From Streptococcus sanguinis SK49 (GTDB taxonomy: Bacteria; Bacillota; Bacilli; Lactobacillales; Streptococcaceae): a DNA stretch of 64,000 nt. The stretch's first letter is position 1, and each line of letters begins with the position of its first letter. Positions 25,185-35,096 of this stretch are shown piece by piece. Both the position numbers and the translations under genes were made by a program. Under the pieces are notes generated by a model that had not been told where the DNA came from, searched no databases, and was given only the letters and a program-made list of their open reading frames with translations. The DNA lies in assembly GCF_000212815.1 (NCBI RefSeq), contig NZ_GL890986.1, forward strand, positions 609,653 to 673,652, given 5' to 3'.

Positions 25185-25874
25185 TTACAGCTCTTGCAAG
25201 AGGTACTGAAACAGCTCCAAATTGCCCTTTTCTTCGTTTATTAAAAACTCCGGATGCCATTGAAGGCCTATGATACGATGATTGTCAACCGATTCAATCG
25301 CTTCGATGGTATTGTCTCTTGGGTCAAAGGCTGTCGCGCGGAAATTAGGTGCCAAGTCCTTGATGCTTTGGCGATGAACCGAATTAATCTGACTAGCCTG
25401 ACCAAACAAACGCTCCACAACGCTGTCTTTCTCCGTGCAAATGGAGTGCGAAGTACCAAATGGCAAGCCCTGCCAGTGATTTTCGATATGCTGATTGAGA
25501 GTGCCGCCAAAAGCAACATTTACCAACTGCAGACCGCGGCAAATAGCCATGACTGGCTTATTTTGGCGCAGAGCTTCTTTCAAGAGTGCCAACTCAAACT
25601 CATCGCGGACAATATTATAGTCATCACTGTCAATGGTCTTTTCTTCCCCATAAAACTGCGGGTGAACATTTTGCCCGCCTGACAAAATCAACTTGTCAAT
25701 CGTTTCTACATAATCCTGAACTAAACTTTTATCCCCAACGGGAATCACCATTGGCAGGCCACCAACCATTCGTACGCCGTCCACAAACTTGCGTGAAACA
25801 GAGGTGTGAATATTCTTTCCAGCTTCATCTACTGGACAAAGATTGGCTGAAATTCCAACAATTGTTCTACACAT
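25185..25874 (-). CDS. Gamma-glutamyl-gamma-aminobutyrate hydrolase family (peptidase C26)
   Basis: A class I glutamine-amidotransferase-fold hydrolase of 229 residues. The nucleophile elbow reads AICRGLQLVNVAFGGTL, with Cys at the active site, and the His-x-Glu pair is in GLQWHPEFL. Members remove gamma-glutamyl groups; substrate here is unknown. AAGGGGG precedes the ATG. No operon partner: the csRNA promoter is downstream and the divergent oligopeptide-binding gene is upstream. Confidence 0.85.
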   Translation of the reverse strand: MCRTIVGISANLCPVDEAGKNIHTSVSRKFVDGVRMVGGLPMVIPVGDKSLVQDYVETIDKLILSGGQNVHPQFYGEEKTIDSDDYNIVRDEFELALLKEALRQNKPVMAICRGLQLVNVAFGGTLNQHIENHWQGLPFGTSHSICTEKDSVVERLFGQASQINSVHRQSIKDLAPNFRATAFDPRDNTIEAIESVDNHRIIGLQWHPEFLINEEKGNLELFQYLLQEL

Positions 25875-26024
25875 ACCGTGATTCCCCCTTATTTTGATAT
25901 AGTATATCTTACCACTCCTCTGCGAAGCCGTCCAATAGATTTTTTTAAAGCTGGTTATAAAAATTTTTTATCGGAATATGCAACACCATAAATCTCTTTT
26001 TTTAAATTTAGAAAAACATTTCAG

Positions 26025-26039
26025 AATTATCAGAAAATT
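26025..26039 (+). promoter_or_regulatory. CodY box upstream of the oligopeptide-binding gene
   Basis: AATTATCAGAAAATT matches the CodY consensus AATTTTCWGAAAATT at 14 of 15 positions and ends two bases before the -35. This fits repression of peptide uptake when amino acids are plentiful. Confidence 0.7.
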
Positions 26040-26040
26040 A

Positions 26041-26068
26041 TTTACTTTTGGAAGAAATTTGTTATAAT
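26041..26068 (+). promoter_or_regulatory. Promoter of the oligopeptide-binding gene
   Basis: TTTACT (26041-26046), 16-base spacer, TATAAT (26063-26068), 34 bases before the ATG at 26103. Confidence 0.7.
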
Positions 26069-26102
26069 AAGCAGTGTAAAAACTCATGACTTGGAGGTCC
26101 CT

Positions 26103-28076
26103 ATGAGAAAATCAAATATTCTTCTTGCCGCAGGGCTCACTCTGCTCTCTGTCGGCTTACTTACAGCTTGCTCTGGAGGCGGAAATTCCCAATCCAGCAA
26201 AAAAATCTACAGCTATGTCTTTACGTCTGATCCAACGACTTTGGACTACATCCAGTCGGCAAAGGTGTCTACCCATGAGCTGACTACAAATGGTGTAGAT
26301 GGCCTACTGGAAAATGATAAATATGGAAACTTAGCTCCGTCTATCGCAGAAGACTGGACAGTCTCTCCAGATGGTCTCGTCTATACCTATAAGCTGCGCA
26401 AAGATGCCAAGTGGTATACCGCTGATGGTGAAGAATACGCAGATGTTACAGCTCAGGACTTTATAACAGGTATCAAACATGCTGCCGATATCAAATCTGA
26501 CGCCCTCCCTCTTATCCAAGATTCCATCAAGGGACTGAGTGAATATGCAGCTGGTACCAACAAGGACTTTTCAGCTGTTGGAGTTAAGGCACTGGACGAT
26601 CATACGGTTCAATATACACTCAACAAGCCTGAAACCTACTGGAACTCTAAAACAACATCAGGTGTTATGATGCCGGTCAACGAGGCCTTCCTAGAAAAGC
26701 AAGGCAAGGAATTCGGTCAGGCAACCAAAGCCGACTCCATTCTGTATAACGGTCCATTTATCATGAAATCCATTACTTCTAAATCCTCTGTCGAATTTGA
26801 GAAGAACCCTAACTACTGGGATAAGGACAAGGTCAAGATTGATGGTGTCAAACTGTCTTACTACGATGGTTCTGACCAAGATTCATTAGCGCGGACCTTC
26901 GGAGATGGCGGCTACAGTTTGGCAAGACTCTACCCAGCAACTTCCAGTTATTCCTCAATCGCTGAGAAATACAAAGATAATATCTTCATGACAGAAGCAG
27001 GAGCGGGGGTCGGTCTAATCAGCTTTAACATTGACCGTCAAAGTTATAACCATACTTCTAAAACCAGCGATGAACAAAAAGAAGCTACCAAAAAAGCTCT
27101 GCTGAACAAAGACTTCCGCCAAGCTCTAGCCTTTGCCCTTAACCGCGAAAGCTATTCGGCTCAGGTCAACGGAGAAGATGCAGCCAAGCCAGCTGTCCGT
27201 AATCTCTTTGTTCCGCCAACCTTCGTACAAGCCAATGGCAAGGAATTTGGCACTCTTGTCGAAGAATCACTGGCTTCCTATGGTGACGAGTGGAAAGGTA
27301 TCAAGCTAGATGACGGTCAAGACGGTCTCCACAATACTGACAAAGCCAAGGCGGAATTTGCCAAAGCCAAGCAGGCTCTTGCAAATGAAGGCGTACAATT
27401 CCCAATTCACCTAGATGTTCCTGTCACTCAGAATTCTACTAACTTCGTCAACCGTATGCAATCTCTGAAACAGTCATTAGAAGAGGCTTTAGGAAAGGAC
27501 AATGTCTCTGTAGATCTACAGATGCTGGCTGAGGACGAAGCACTAAACATCACCTTCAATGCTGAAGCTGCTAGCCAGGAAGACTGGGATATCAACGGTC
27601 TCGTTGGCTGGGAGCCAGACTACCAAGATCCATCTACTTACCTAGACATTTTAGTCCCAGGTAACAGCACTCAGACCAGAACCTACCTTGGATTTGAAGA
27701 CAAAGACAATGCTGCTGCTAAAGCTGTAGGACTGGATGAGTACAGCAAACTGATTGAAGAGGCCGGAAACGAAACACAAGATGTTGACAAGCGTTATGAA
27801 AAATATGCTGCAGCTCAAGCATGGCTGACAGATAGTGCCCTCGTTGTGCCAACTATGAGCAGCAGAGGAGCAGCACCGTTCATTTCTCGGATTGTGCCAT
27901 TTACTAACTCTTATGCTCAGACAGGTACAAAAGACGCCAACTATCATAAATACGTGGAAATCAGTGATGAGATTGTCACAACTAAAGACTATCAAAAGGC
28001 CCAAGAAAAGTGGAAAAAAGAAAAAGAGGAATCCAATAAAAAGGCCCAAGAAGATCTGGCTAAACATGTGAAATAA
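26103..28076 (+). CDS. Oligopeptide ABC transporter substrate-binding lipoprotein (HppA/AmiA/AliB type)
   Basis: A 657-residue solute-binding protein family 5 lipoprotein. The signal peptide runs to LLSVGLLTACSGGG, giving a lipobox LLTAC. The body has the SBP_5 motifs YTYKLRKDAKWYTADGEEY and later RQALAFALNRESYSAQ. In S. gordonii and S. sanguinis similar proteins (HppA/HppG/HppH) supply peptides to a shared Ami/Hpp permease, and some carry peptide pheromone or adhesion functions. GGAGG precedes the ATG at 26103. A CodY box lies upstream, and a terminator follows, so it is a stand-alone gene. Confidence 0.93.
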   Translation: MRKSNILLAAGLTLLSVGLLTACSGGGNSQSSKKIYSYVFTSDPTTLDYIQSAKVSTHELTTNGVDGLLENDKYGNLAPSIAEDWTVSPDGLVYTYKLRKDAKWYTADGEEYADVTAQDFITGIKHAADIKSDALPLIQDSIKGLSEYAAGTNKDFSAVGVKALDDHTVQYTLNKPETYWNSKTTSGVMMPVNEAFLEKQGKEFGQATKADSILYNGPFIMKSITSKSSVEFEKNPNYWDKDKVKIDGVKLSYYDGSDQDSLARTFGDGGYSLARLYPATSSYSSIAEKYKDNIFMTEAGAGVGLISFNIDRQSYNHTSKTSDEQKEATKKALLNKDFRQALAFALNRESYSAQVNGEDAAKPAVRNLFVPPTFVQANGKEFGTLVEESLASYGDEWKGIKLDDGQDGLHNTDKAKAEFAKAKQALANEGVQFPIHLDVPVTQNSTNFVNRMQSLKQSLEEALGKDNVSVDLQMLAEDEALNITFNAEAASQEDWDINGLVGWEPDYQDPSTYLDILVPGNSTQTRTYLGFEDKDNAAAKAVGLDEYSKLIEEAGNETQDVDKRYEKYAAAQAWLTDSALVVPTMSSRGAAPFISRIVPFTNSYAQTGTKDANYHKYVEISDEIVTTKDYQKAQEKWKKEKEESNKKAQEDLAKHVK

Positions 28077-28102
28077 TCACTACTTTGATGTTAATTAAAA
28101 AA

Positions 28103-28132
28103 CCAGCAGGAACAGAAACCTGCTGGATTTTT
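28103..28132 (+). terminator. Terminator after the oligopeptide-binding gene
   Basis: CCAGCAGG (28103-28110) pairs perfectly with CCTGCTGG (28119-28126), followed by ATTTTTT. Confidence 0.9.
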
Positions 28133-28191
28133 TAACTTTTCTATTTAATATTTTAAAGCCCGGCTGATTATCCAGCTGCAAAACCAACCAT

Positions 28192-29961
28192 CTACTCAAA
28201 GACAAACTGGTTGTGATAGAGTTCTGAATAGAAACCGCCGAGTTTGAGGAGCTGGTGATGATTGCCCTGTTCGATAACCTCTCCGTCTTTGAGGACGATA
28301 ATCTGGTCTGCATTGAGGATTGTTTTGAGGCGGTGAGCAATGACAAAGCTAGTTCGGCCAGCCACAACGGCTTCCATGGCCTGCTGAATCTTGCTCTCTG
28401 TTACTGTATCGACATTAGAAGTCGCTTCATCCAAAATCAAGACTTGCGGATCCGTCAGCAGGGTTCTAGCAATGGAAATCAGCTGTTTCTGCCCAGTTGA
28501 GAAAATATTCTGGTCATCATCCACGATGGTATCGTATTTGTCTGGCAGACTTTCAATATAGTCATGAATATGGGTCGCACGCGCAGCCGTTTCGACCATC
28601 TCCTGACTGGCATCTGGTACCCCGAAGCGGATATTGTCCCGAATCGTACCGCTAAATAGCACCGAATCCTGCAAGACAATGCCCACATGGCTCCGTAAGC
28701 TGTCCAGCTCATAGTCCCGAATGTCGCGACCGTCAAACTCAATGCTGCCACTATCCACATCGTAAAAGCGATTGAGCAGGTTCATAATGGTCGTCTTACC
28801 TGAACCAGTAGGGCCAACAACAGCCGTCATCTTGCCCTTAGGGGCTAAAATAGACACGTCTTTGAGAATAGGCTTGCCTTCCACATAAGAGAAGTCCACA
28901 TGCTTGATCTCCACGGAGTCTGTAAGCTCTGTGAAAGCAGGTGCATTCTCTGGCCGGACTTCCTCTGGTGCATCAAACATCTCCTGAATCCGGTCAGCCC
29001 CTGTAAAGGCCAACTGCAAACTGCCCCAGCTGGCAGCAATCTGGATGATGGGCTGATAATACTGCTGGGAAAACTGAGTAAAAGTAGTAATCAGGCCAAC
29101 TGCAACAGCCGTTTCGACATTAGGGTCGCTCAGTAAGACAGCCGAACCAACAAAAATAACAATGGCTGTATTAATCAAATTCATCCCGTTCATGATAGGG
29201 AAGAGAAGGCCTGAAAAGGTTCGGCCTTTAAAGGTTGCTGAGCGTACTCGGTCATTCTGCTCAATGAAACCTTTGATGACCTCCTCCTGCATTCCCTGAA
29301 CGATAACGGCTTTCTGACCGGAAATAGTCTCGTCCATATAAGCATTGAGGCGGCCGACTTCTTTTTGCTGAAGATTGGTGTACTTCCTAGCCAACCTGAC
29401 AATGACCACTAGAAGAAGAAAAGCAACCGGTGTGCTGGCTACCGTTATCCAGGCCAATCTAGCATTTTGGACAAACATGATAATCACGAGGCCCAGATAG
29501 AGCAAGGCATTGCTCATAACCTGTATCATACTCTCGTTTAGAGCTTGCAGGATATTGTCCAAGTCGCTAGTAAAGCGCGATAAAATATCTCCATCCTGAT
29601 GGCGATCAAAGAAAGCAACTGTCAGCTTGGATAGCTTGCCAAACAGGCCCTTGCGCATCTCATTGGTCGAATGGGCAATAACTCGGGTCATCAAAACCAT
29701 ATAAATCAAGCTAGAAACAGACAGGCAGACAAAGGACACTAATACACTGCCCATGACTCTGCCAAAAATCGACAGAATTTGATCAGTCTCACCCTTCTCC
29801 GCAAAAGCACGTCCCAACTCAACCAAATGCTGAACAGCCTGACCAACATTAACCGGAAAAAGGACCTGAAAAACAGTCGCTGTTATCATCATCAAAAGGA
29901 CAACGACAAAGGATAATTTGTAACGCTTAAAATATTGCCAAAAAAATGCAATCGTCCGCAT
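28192..29961 (-). CDS. Heterodimeric ABC multidrug exporter, half-transporter B
   Basis: A 589-residue fusion of six membrane segments and an ATPase domain. Walker A GPTGSGKTTIMNLLNRFY, a degenerate signature FSTGQKQLISIARTLL (canonical SGGQ has Thr for Gly) and Walker B ILDEATSNVD with the catalytic Glu intact. Start at 29961 (MRTIAFFWQYFKRYK) with AGGAGG six bases upstream. Partner encoded 1 nt upstream. Together they form one canonical and one degenerate nucleotide site, the pattern of LmrCD/BmrCD/PatAB-type exporters. Confidence 0.9.
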   Translation of the reverse strand: MRTIAFFWQYFKRYKLSFVVVLLMMITATVFQVLFPVNVGQAVQHLVELGRAFAEKGETDQILSIFGRVMGSVLVSFVCLSVSSLIYMVLMTRVIAHSTNEMRKGLFGKLSKLTVAFFDRHQDGDILSRFTSDLDNILQALNESMIQVMSNALLYLGLVIIMFVQNARLAWITVASTPVAFLLLVVIVRLARKYTNLQQKEVGRLNAYMDETISGQKAVIVQGMQEEVIKGFIEQNDRVRSATFKGRTFSGLLFPIMNGMNLINTAIVIFVGSAVLLSDPNVETAVAVGLITTFTQFSQQYYQPIIQIAASWGSLQLAFTGADRIQEMFDAPEEVRPENAPAFTELTDSVEIKHVDFSYVEGKPILKDVSILAPKGKMTAVVGPTGSGKTTIMNLLNRFYDVDSGSIEFDGRDIRDYELDSLRSHVGIVLQDSVLFSGTIRDNIRFGVPDASQEMVETAARATHIHDYIESLPDKYDTIVDDDQNIFSTGQKQLISIARTLLTDPQVLILDEATSNVDTVTESKIQQAMEAVVAGRTSFVIAHRLKTILNADQIIVLKDGEVIEQGNHHQLLKLGGFYSELYHNQFVFE

Positions 29962-29962
29962 C

Positions 29963-31669
29963 TTAGTCCTCCTTTCCTTTCTGAGTTTCGTAAATTTCGC
30001 GGTAGATATCGTTAGTTGCGACCAATTCCGCATGCGTCCCTTGGCCAATCAGCCGTCCTTGATCCAAGACCAGAATCTTATCTGCATGAACGACGGAGCT
30101 AATCTTTTGAGCAATGATAATTGTTGTCGTTCCTTGCAGCTCTTTATTCAAGGCTTCTTGAACCAGCTTTTCTGACTTGGCATCTAAGGCTGAGGTCGAA
30201 TCATCTAAAATCAAAATATTCGGATTGTTGACAACACCTCTGGCAATGGACATTCGCTGCTTCTGACCGCCGGAGAAGTTGCTGCCGCGCTCCTCCACTT
30301 CACTATCAAAACTCTCTTCCATACGGCTGATAAATTCACTGGCTTGGGCAATACGAGCCGCCCGCTCCATCTCAGGCAGCGAAGCGTTGAGCTTACCCTG
30401 ACGGAGATTGTCCGCAATGGTTCCGCTAAATAGAATCGCCCGCTGCAGCACGATGGAAACATTTTTACGAAGCGTTCCCTGACTAAGCTTTCGCAGATCC
30501 CGGCCGCCAATCTTTACAGAACCTTCCTGCGGGTCAAAAAGACGGGGAATCAGCTGGGCCAAGGTGGACTTACCAGCACCTGTCGCACCGACAACACCAA
30601 TCATTTGCCCCGGCTCAACCTCAAAGCTGATATCCTTTAGCATTGGCTCGTCATCATTGGGATAGGAAAAAGTCACACGCTCAAAGCTGAGGCTGCCTTC
30701 TAGTTCTTCATCTGGCGAGTCTGGGAAAGTCATGGCCGGATCCGTCGCCAATACTTCCTTGATCCGACGGATAGAAATGATCCCCCTCGTCACACCATTC
30801 CCCAAGAAACCAACCATAATGATAGTGAAAATAATCTGGCTCAGATAACCGATAAAAGAAGCGATAGAGCTAACCAGCCCTGGCTCCGCCTGAATCATGC
30901 CAGACAGAGTCCAGATAGCCAAGTAAACAGAGCTGTAGCCGACCAACATCATCATTGGCTCAATGATTGAAAAAGCATAGCCAATATAGAGATTTTCTGA
31001 CAAAAGTTCATCAGACACCTGACTGAACTTATGAAACTGGTCTTCCTCCCGAACGAAGGACTTGACCACTCGCACACCACGAAGATTTTCCTTGGCAATG
31101 GCATTGATCTTATCCAAAAGAGTTTGGAATTTCTTAAAACGAGGACCCATCTTCCCCATCATGACAGCCGTTAGACCAGCTATGAGCACAATCAGCAAGA
31201 AGATAATCCACCAGAGAGAGGGCATGGTCACAATAGCCAGAATGACTGAACCGATAAAAAGGATGGGCAAGCGAAGAAGAATTTGAAAGAGCATCATAGT
31301 CACATTTTGAATCTGATTGATGTCATTCGTCATCCGCACGACTAGATTTCCAGCGTTGAATTCCTCGATATTGGCATAAGAAAAGGTCTGAATCTTGCGA
31401 AAAGTCTCTTCACGGAGATCTGAAGAGACAGCCTGAGCAATGTAAGCCGCCAAGGTCACATTAATCCCTCCTGCTACTAGCCCGACAAAACCGATGCCAA
31501 TCAGCCAACCGCCCATACTGTAGATGGTCTGGCTATTTTGCTCCTGCAGAGCATCTAAGATGTGCTTTAAAAACCAGGGCAGTAAAAGAGAGCTGGCAAT
31601 CATCAGCGAGGTCATCAAAAACGAACTCAGGGCATACCATTTATACCGTAATAGACTTTTAAAAAACAT
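29963..31669 (-). CDS. Heterodimeric ABC multidrug exporter, half-transporter A
   Basis: A 568-residue membrane/ATPase fusion. Walker A GATGAGKSTLAQLIPRLF, canonical signature FSGGQKQRMSIARGVV, but Walker B is ILILDDSTSALD with Asp in place of the catalytic Glu. The start at 31669 has AGGAGGAAGC directly before it. The partner gene begins 1 nt after its stop, so both subunits are translated together. Drug substrates cannot be predicted from sequence. Confidence 0.9.
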   Translation of the reverse strand: MFFKSLLRYKWYALSSFLMTSLMIASSLLLPWFLKHILDALQEQNSQTIYSMGGWLIGIGFVGLVAGGINVTLAAYIAQAVSSDLREETFRKIQTFSYANIEEFNAGNLVVRMTNDINQIQNVTMMLFQILLRLPILFIGSVILAIVTMPSLWWIIFLLIVLIAGLTAVMMGKMGPRFKKFQTLLDKINAIAKENLRGVRVVKSFVREEDQFHKFSQVSDELLSENLYIGYAFSIIEPMMMLVGYSSVYLAIWTLSGMIQAEPGLVSSIASFIGYLSQIIFTIIMVGFLGNGVTRGIISIRRIKEVLATDPAMTFPDSPDEELEGSLSFERVTFSYPNDDEPMLKDISFEVEPGQMIGVVGATGAGKSTLAQLIPRLFDPQEGSVKIGGRDLRKLSQGTLRKNVSIVLQRAILFSGTIADNLRQGKLNASLPEMERAARIAQASEFISRMEESFDSEVEERGSNFSGGQKQRMSIARGVVNNPNILILDDSTSALDAKSEKLVQEALNKELQGTTTIIIAQKISSVVHADKILVLDQGRLIGQGTHAELVATNDIYREIYETQKGKED

Positions 31670-31829
31670 GCTTCCTCCTACTTTTTTCATATTTGACTTA
31701 GTTTCCTTACTATATCACAGATAAAAACAATGTCAAGCAAGAAATTTCTTATATTATATGGTAAAATGAGATATAGAACTCTAAAACCGATTTAAATTCA
31801 GACTCGGAATTTCATCATAAGGAGAAGAT

Positions 31830-32852
31830 ATGGATAAACAACGAGTTGCTGTGATTGGTCCTGGTTCTTGGGGAACGGCCTTATCACAAGTGTTAAATGA
31901 CAACGGACACGAGGTTCGTATTTGGGGAAATATCGCTGAGCAAATCAACGAAATCAATGACGAACACACCAACAAACGCTATTTCAAAGATATTGTACTG
32001 GACGAAAAGATCAAGGCTTATCACAACCTAGAAGATGCTTTAAAAGATGCGGATGCCGTGCTTTTTGTCGTGCCGACCAAGGTAACCCGTCTGGTAGCCA
32101 AACAAGTAGCTCAAGCCCTAGACCACAAGGTGAAAATCATGCACGCCTCCAAGGGACTGGAGCCCAATACCCACGAAAGGATTTCAACTATCCTAGAAGA
32201 AGAAATCCCTGCAGAGCTCCGTAGCGAGATCGTCGTTGTCTCAGGTCCCAGCCATGCTGAGGAAACCATTGTGCGCGATATTACCCTGATTACTGCTGCT
32301 TCTAAGGATCTGGAAACAGCTAAGTATGTGCAGGAGCTTTTCAGCAATCACTACTTCCGCCTCTACACCAATACCGACGTTATCGGAGTGGAGACTGCCG
32401 GCGCTCTGAAAAACATCATCGCAGTCGGAGCTGGTGCTCTCCATGGACTAGGTTATGGTGACAACGCCAAGGCAGCTATTATCACACGCGGTCTGGCCGA
32501 AATCACGCGTCTAGGTGTCAAGCTAGGAGCCAGTCCTCTGACTTACAGCGGCTTATCTGGTGTCGGTGACCTGATTGTCACAGGGACCTCTGTACACTCC
32601 CGCAACTGGCGGGCCGGCAATGCTCTAGGACGCGGTGAGAAATTAGCTGATATTGAAGCCAATATGGGTATGGTTATCGAAGGAATTTCCACCACCAAGG
32701 CTGCCTATGAACTGGCCCAAGAGTTAGATGTTTATATGCCGATTACACAGGCTATTTATAAGGTTATTTATCAAAACTGTAATATCAAAGATGCCATTTA
32801 TGAAATCATGAACAATGAATTCAAGGCTGAGAACGAATGGACTTCGCTCTAA
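31830..32852 (+). CDS. gpsA: Glycerol-3-phosphate dehydrogenase [NAD(P)+]
   Basis: Reduces dihydroxyacetone phosphate to sn-glycerol 3-phosphate for phospholipid and teichoic acid synthesis. The 340-residue protein has the NAD-binding motif [16 protein letters not shown], then [20 protein letters not shown] and the conserved Lys in [16 protein letters not shown] before the ATG. galU follows after 16 nt on the same strand, a standard streptococcal pair. Confidence 0.97.
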   Translation: MDKQRVAVIGPGSWGTALSQVLNDNGHEVRIWGNIAEQINEINDEHTNKRYFKDIVLDEKIKAYHNLEDALKDADAVLFVVPTKVTRLVAKQVAQALDHKVKIMHASKGLEPNTHERISTILEEEIPAELRSEIVVVSGPSHAEETIVRDITLITAASKDLETAKYVQELFSNHYFRLYTNTDVIGVETAGALKNIIAVGAGALHGLGYGDNAKAAIITRGLAEITRLGVKLGASPLTYSGLSGVGDLIVTGTSVHSRNWRAGNALGRGEKLADIEANMGMVIEGISTTKAAYELAQELDVYMPITQAIYKVIYQNCNIKDAIYEIMNNEFKAENEWTSL

Positions 32853-32868
32853 TAGAAAGGAAATGATT

Positions 32869-33774
32869 ATGTCAAAAGTTAAGAAAGCCGTCATACCTGC
32901 AGCTGGTCTTGGAACCCGCTTCCTTCCAGCTACCAAAGCACTGGCCAAGGAAATGCTACCAATTGTTGACAAGCCAACCATTCAGTTTATTGTTGAGGAA
33001 GCTCTTAAGTCTGGAATCGAAGATATTCTAGTTGTCACAGGTAAGTCTAAACGCTCAATCGAAGACCACTTTGACTCCAACTTTGAATTGGAATACAACC
33101 TCAAAGAAAAGGGTAAAGATGACTTACTTAAATTGGTCGATGAAACCACGGGTATCGGTCTGCACTTCATCCGTCAGAGCCATCCGCGCGGACTAGGAGA
33201 TGCTGTTCTTCAGGCTAAGGCTTTCGTCGGAAACGAGCCTTTTGTTGTCATGTTGGGCGATGACCTCATGGATATTACTAATGACAGAGCTATGCCTCTT
33301 ACCAAACAATTGATGAATGATTACGAAGCTACCCATGCTTCTACTATCGCTGTCATGCAGGTCCCTCATGACGAAGTATCTTCTTACGGTGTAATTTCCC
33401 CTCAAGGTGAAGGAGTCAACGGCCTATATAGTGTGGAAACTTTCGTTGAAAAGCCAAAACCTGAAGATGCACCGAGTGATTTGGCTATTATCGGCCGCTA
33501 TCTTCTGACACCAGAAATTTTTGAAATCTTGGAAAATCAAACTCCTGGTGCTGGCAATGAGATTCAGCTGACAGATGCAATTGACACCCTCAACAAAACA
33601 CAGCGCGTGTTCGCCCGCGAATTCAAGGGCGATCGCTATGATGTCGGTGATAAATTCGGCTTTATGAAGACTTCTATCGATTACGCTCTCAAGCATCCGC
33701 AGGTCAAAGACTCCTTGAAGCAGTATATCATTGACTTGGGTCATACATTAGAGAAAAAACAAAGTAAAAAATAA
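32869..33774 (+). CDS. galU: UTP-glucose-1-phosphate uridylyltransferase
   Basis: Makes UDP-glucose, precursor for surface polysaccharides and glycolipids. The 301-residue protein starts with [20 protein letters not shown], the nucleotidyltransferase motif, and has [18 protein letters not shown] and the usual EIQLTDAI. I put the start at 32869, after AAAGGAAATGATT; the ATG at 32815 lies within gpsA. A terminator follows. Confidence 0.96.
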   Translation: MSKVKKAVIPAAGLGTRFLPATKALAKEMLPIVDKPTIQFIVEEALKSGIEDILVVTGKSKRSIEDHFDSNFELEYNLKEKGKDDLLKLVDETTGIGLHFIRQSHPRGLGDAVLQAKAFVGNEPFVVMLGDDLMDITNDRAMPLTKQLMNDYEATHASTIAVMQVPHDEVSSYGVISPQGEGVNGLYSVETFVEKPKPEDAPSDLAIIGRYLLTPEIFEILENQTPGAGNEIQLTDAIDTLNKTQRVFAREFKGDRYDVGDKFGFMKTSIDYALKHPQVKDSLKQYIIDLGHTLEKKQSKK

Positions 33775-33816
33775 TTGTTTCAAATAACTAGCGTTGAAAA
33801 CAAAATTTCAGCTATA

Positions 33817-33844
33817 AAAAAGAGGTTGATGAACCTCTTTTTTA
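33817..33844. terminator. Bidirectional terminator between galU and rhomboid
   Basis: AAAAGAGGTT-GATG-AACCTCTTTT, a stem of about 10 bp with A-run before and T-run after, between convergent genes. Confidence 0.85.
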
Positions 33845-33872
33845 TATTTCGTTAGTATCTTACACAAACTTG

Positions 33873-34556
33873 TTAAATCAAGGAGTAATGAAAGCCTAGA
33901 AAAATCAGAAGGGCAGCCAAGGCTAGATAGCAAAATAGGGCTAGCCAACGCTGAGCTGGTTTAAAAGTATTGCTTGATTCTTTAACAGGGAGAATGACAG
34001 CGCAGAGTATGCCACCAATTAAACCACCCAAATGTCCTGAAAGGCTGATACCAGGCATGAAACTAAAAATGATATTGACCACAATCAAGGTCATATAAGA
34101 CTGACCTAGCTGCTGAATGTAGCTGTCACGAACGACATACTGCAGAGTCACGATAGATGCAAAGAGACCAAACAAGGCGGTTGAAGCCCCTGCTGACAGA
34201 CTATCTGGACTAAAAAAGAAGACAAAAACATTACCCATTAGCCCCGACATCACATAGAGCAGAAAAAAATTCCGCGAACCAAAAATATCTTCTGCCTGCC
34301 GTCCAATAAAATAAAGAGTAACAACATTTACCACAAAGTGCTCCAAGCCAATATGCACAAAAATTGCAGAAAAGAGACGCCATATCTGAACAGGATTTAT
34401 AATAATAGCTGGAGAAAACACTGCTCCAAATTCAAAGATGGTTTGTTCTTCAGCATAAGAAAAGCCACGTAAAACAAACATCACCACAAAGACAAGTGTT
34501 GTCAAAATTAGCAAAATACTGGTCACAGGATATTTTTTATCGTAGATGTAGTTCAT
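33873..34556 (-). CDS. Rhomboid-family intramembrane serine protease
   Basis: A 227-residue membrane protein with about six segments. Catalytic Ser is in SAGASTALFGLFA (the GxS motif of rhomboids) and catalytic His in LSGHLGGLIGG. Overlaps the 3' end of the 5-formyl-THF cyclo-ligase gene by 20 nt, which fixes translational coupling. Substrates unknown. Confidence 0.92.
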   Translation of the reverse strand: MNYIYDKKYPVTSILLILTTLVFVVMFVLRGFSYAEEQTIFEFGAVFSPAIIINPVQIWRLFSAIFVHIGLEHFVVNVVTLYFIGRQAEDIFGSRNFFLLYVMSGLMGNVFVFFFSPDSLSAGASTALFGLFASIVTLQYVVRDSYIQQLGQSYMTLIVVNIIFSFMPGISLSGHLGGLIGGILCAVILPVKESSNTFKPAQRWLALFCYLALAALLIFLGFHYSLI

Positions 34557-35076
34557 AAGTCAACACTTCCTTTACTGCTATATCGTGATAATCGGGCTCA
34601 AAATCAGACTGTTGAAAACTATAGATGCTGCTGACAGACGCCCCAGCAAAATCAACTAGATAGCGATCATAGTAGCCACCGCCGTAACCAATCCGAAACC
34701 CTTGAGAATTGAAGACCACGCCCGGCACATGAATCAGATCAATTTCTGTCTTGTCCACAGCCTCTTCACTTATCGGCTCCATAAGTCCAAAAGAGCTTTT
34801 TTGCAGGCAACTTTCATTGTAATCCACAAATATCATCCGACCCTGGCCATAGGTTTTAGGCACTAAAACCCGCTTGCCATCTAACTGAGCCTGCTTGATA
34901 AAGGCTGCAGTTGAGACTTCATGCGGCATAGAAAGATAGGTAGCGATAACCTGAGCTTTTTGATAAGCTGCTGAACTGAGCAAGTGCTGGGTCAGCCAGT
35001 TATCTGCCTGCTCTTTTTCTTTTCCTGTCAGTTTCTTCATCTGGTTCAGTACAGTTTGTCTCAGCTCTTTTTTCAC
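34537..35076 (-). CDS. 5-formyltetrahydrofolate cyclo-ligase
   Basis: A 179-residue enzyme that returns 5-formyl-THF to the active folate pool as 5,10-methenyl-THF, with ATP. Hallmarks are the N-terminal KKELRQTVLNQMKKLTGKEK, the mid-protein VPKTYGQGRMIFVDY and the ATP-binding loop RIGYGGGYYDRYL. It overlaps the rhomboid gene by 20 nt, a pairing common in Firmicutes. Confidence 0.93.
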   Translation of the reverse strand: MKKELRQTVLNQMKKLTGKEKEQADNWLTQHLLSSAAYQKAQVIATYLSMPHEVSTAAFIKQAQLDGKRVLVPKTYGQGRMIFVDYNESCLQKSSFGLMEPISEEAVDKTEIDLIHVPGVVFNSQGFRIGYGGGYYDRYLVDFAGASVSSIYSFQQSDFEPDYHDIAVKEVLTYELHLR

Positions 35077-35096
35077 GCAGCTCGTCCACCTTTTTC

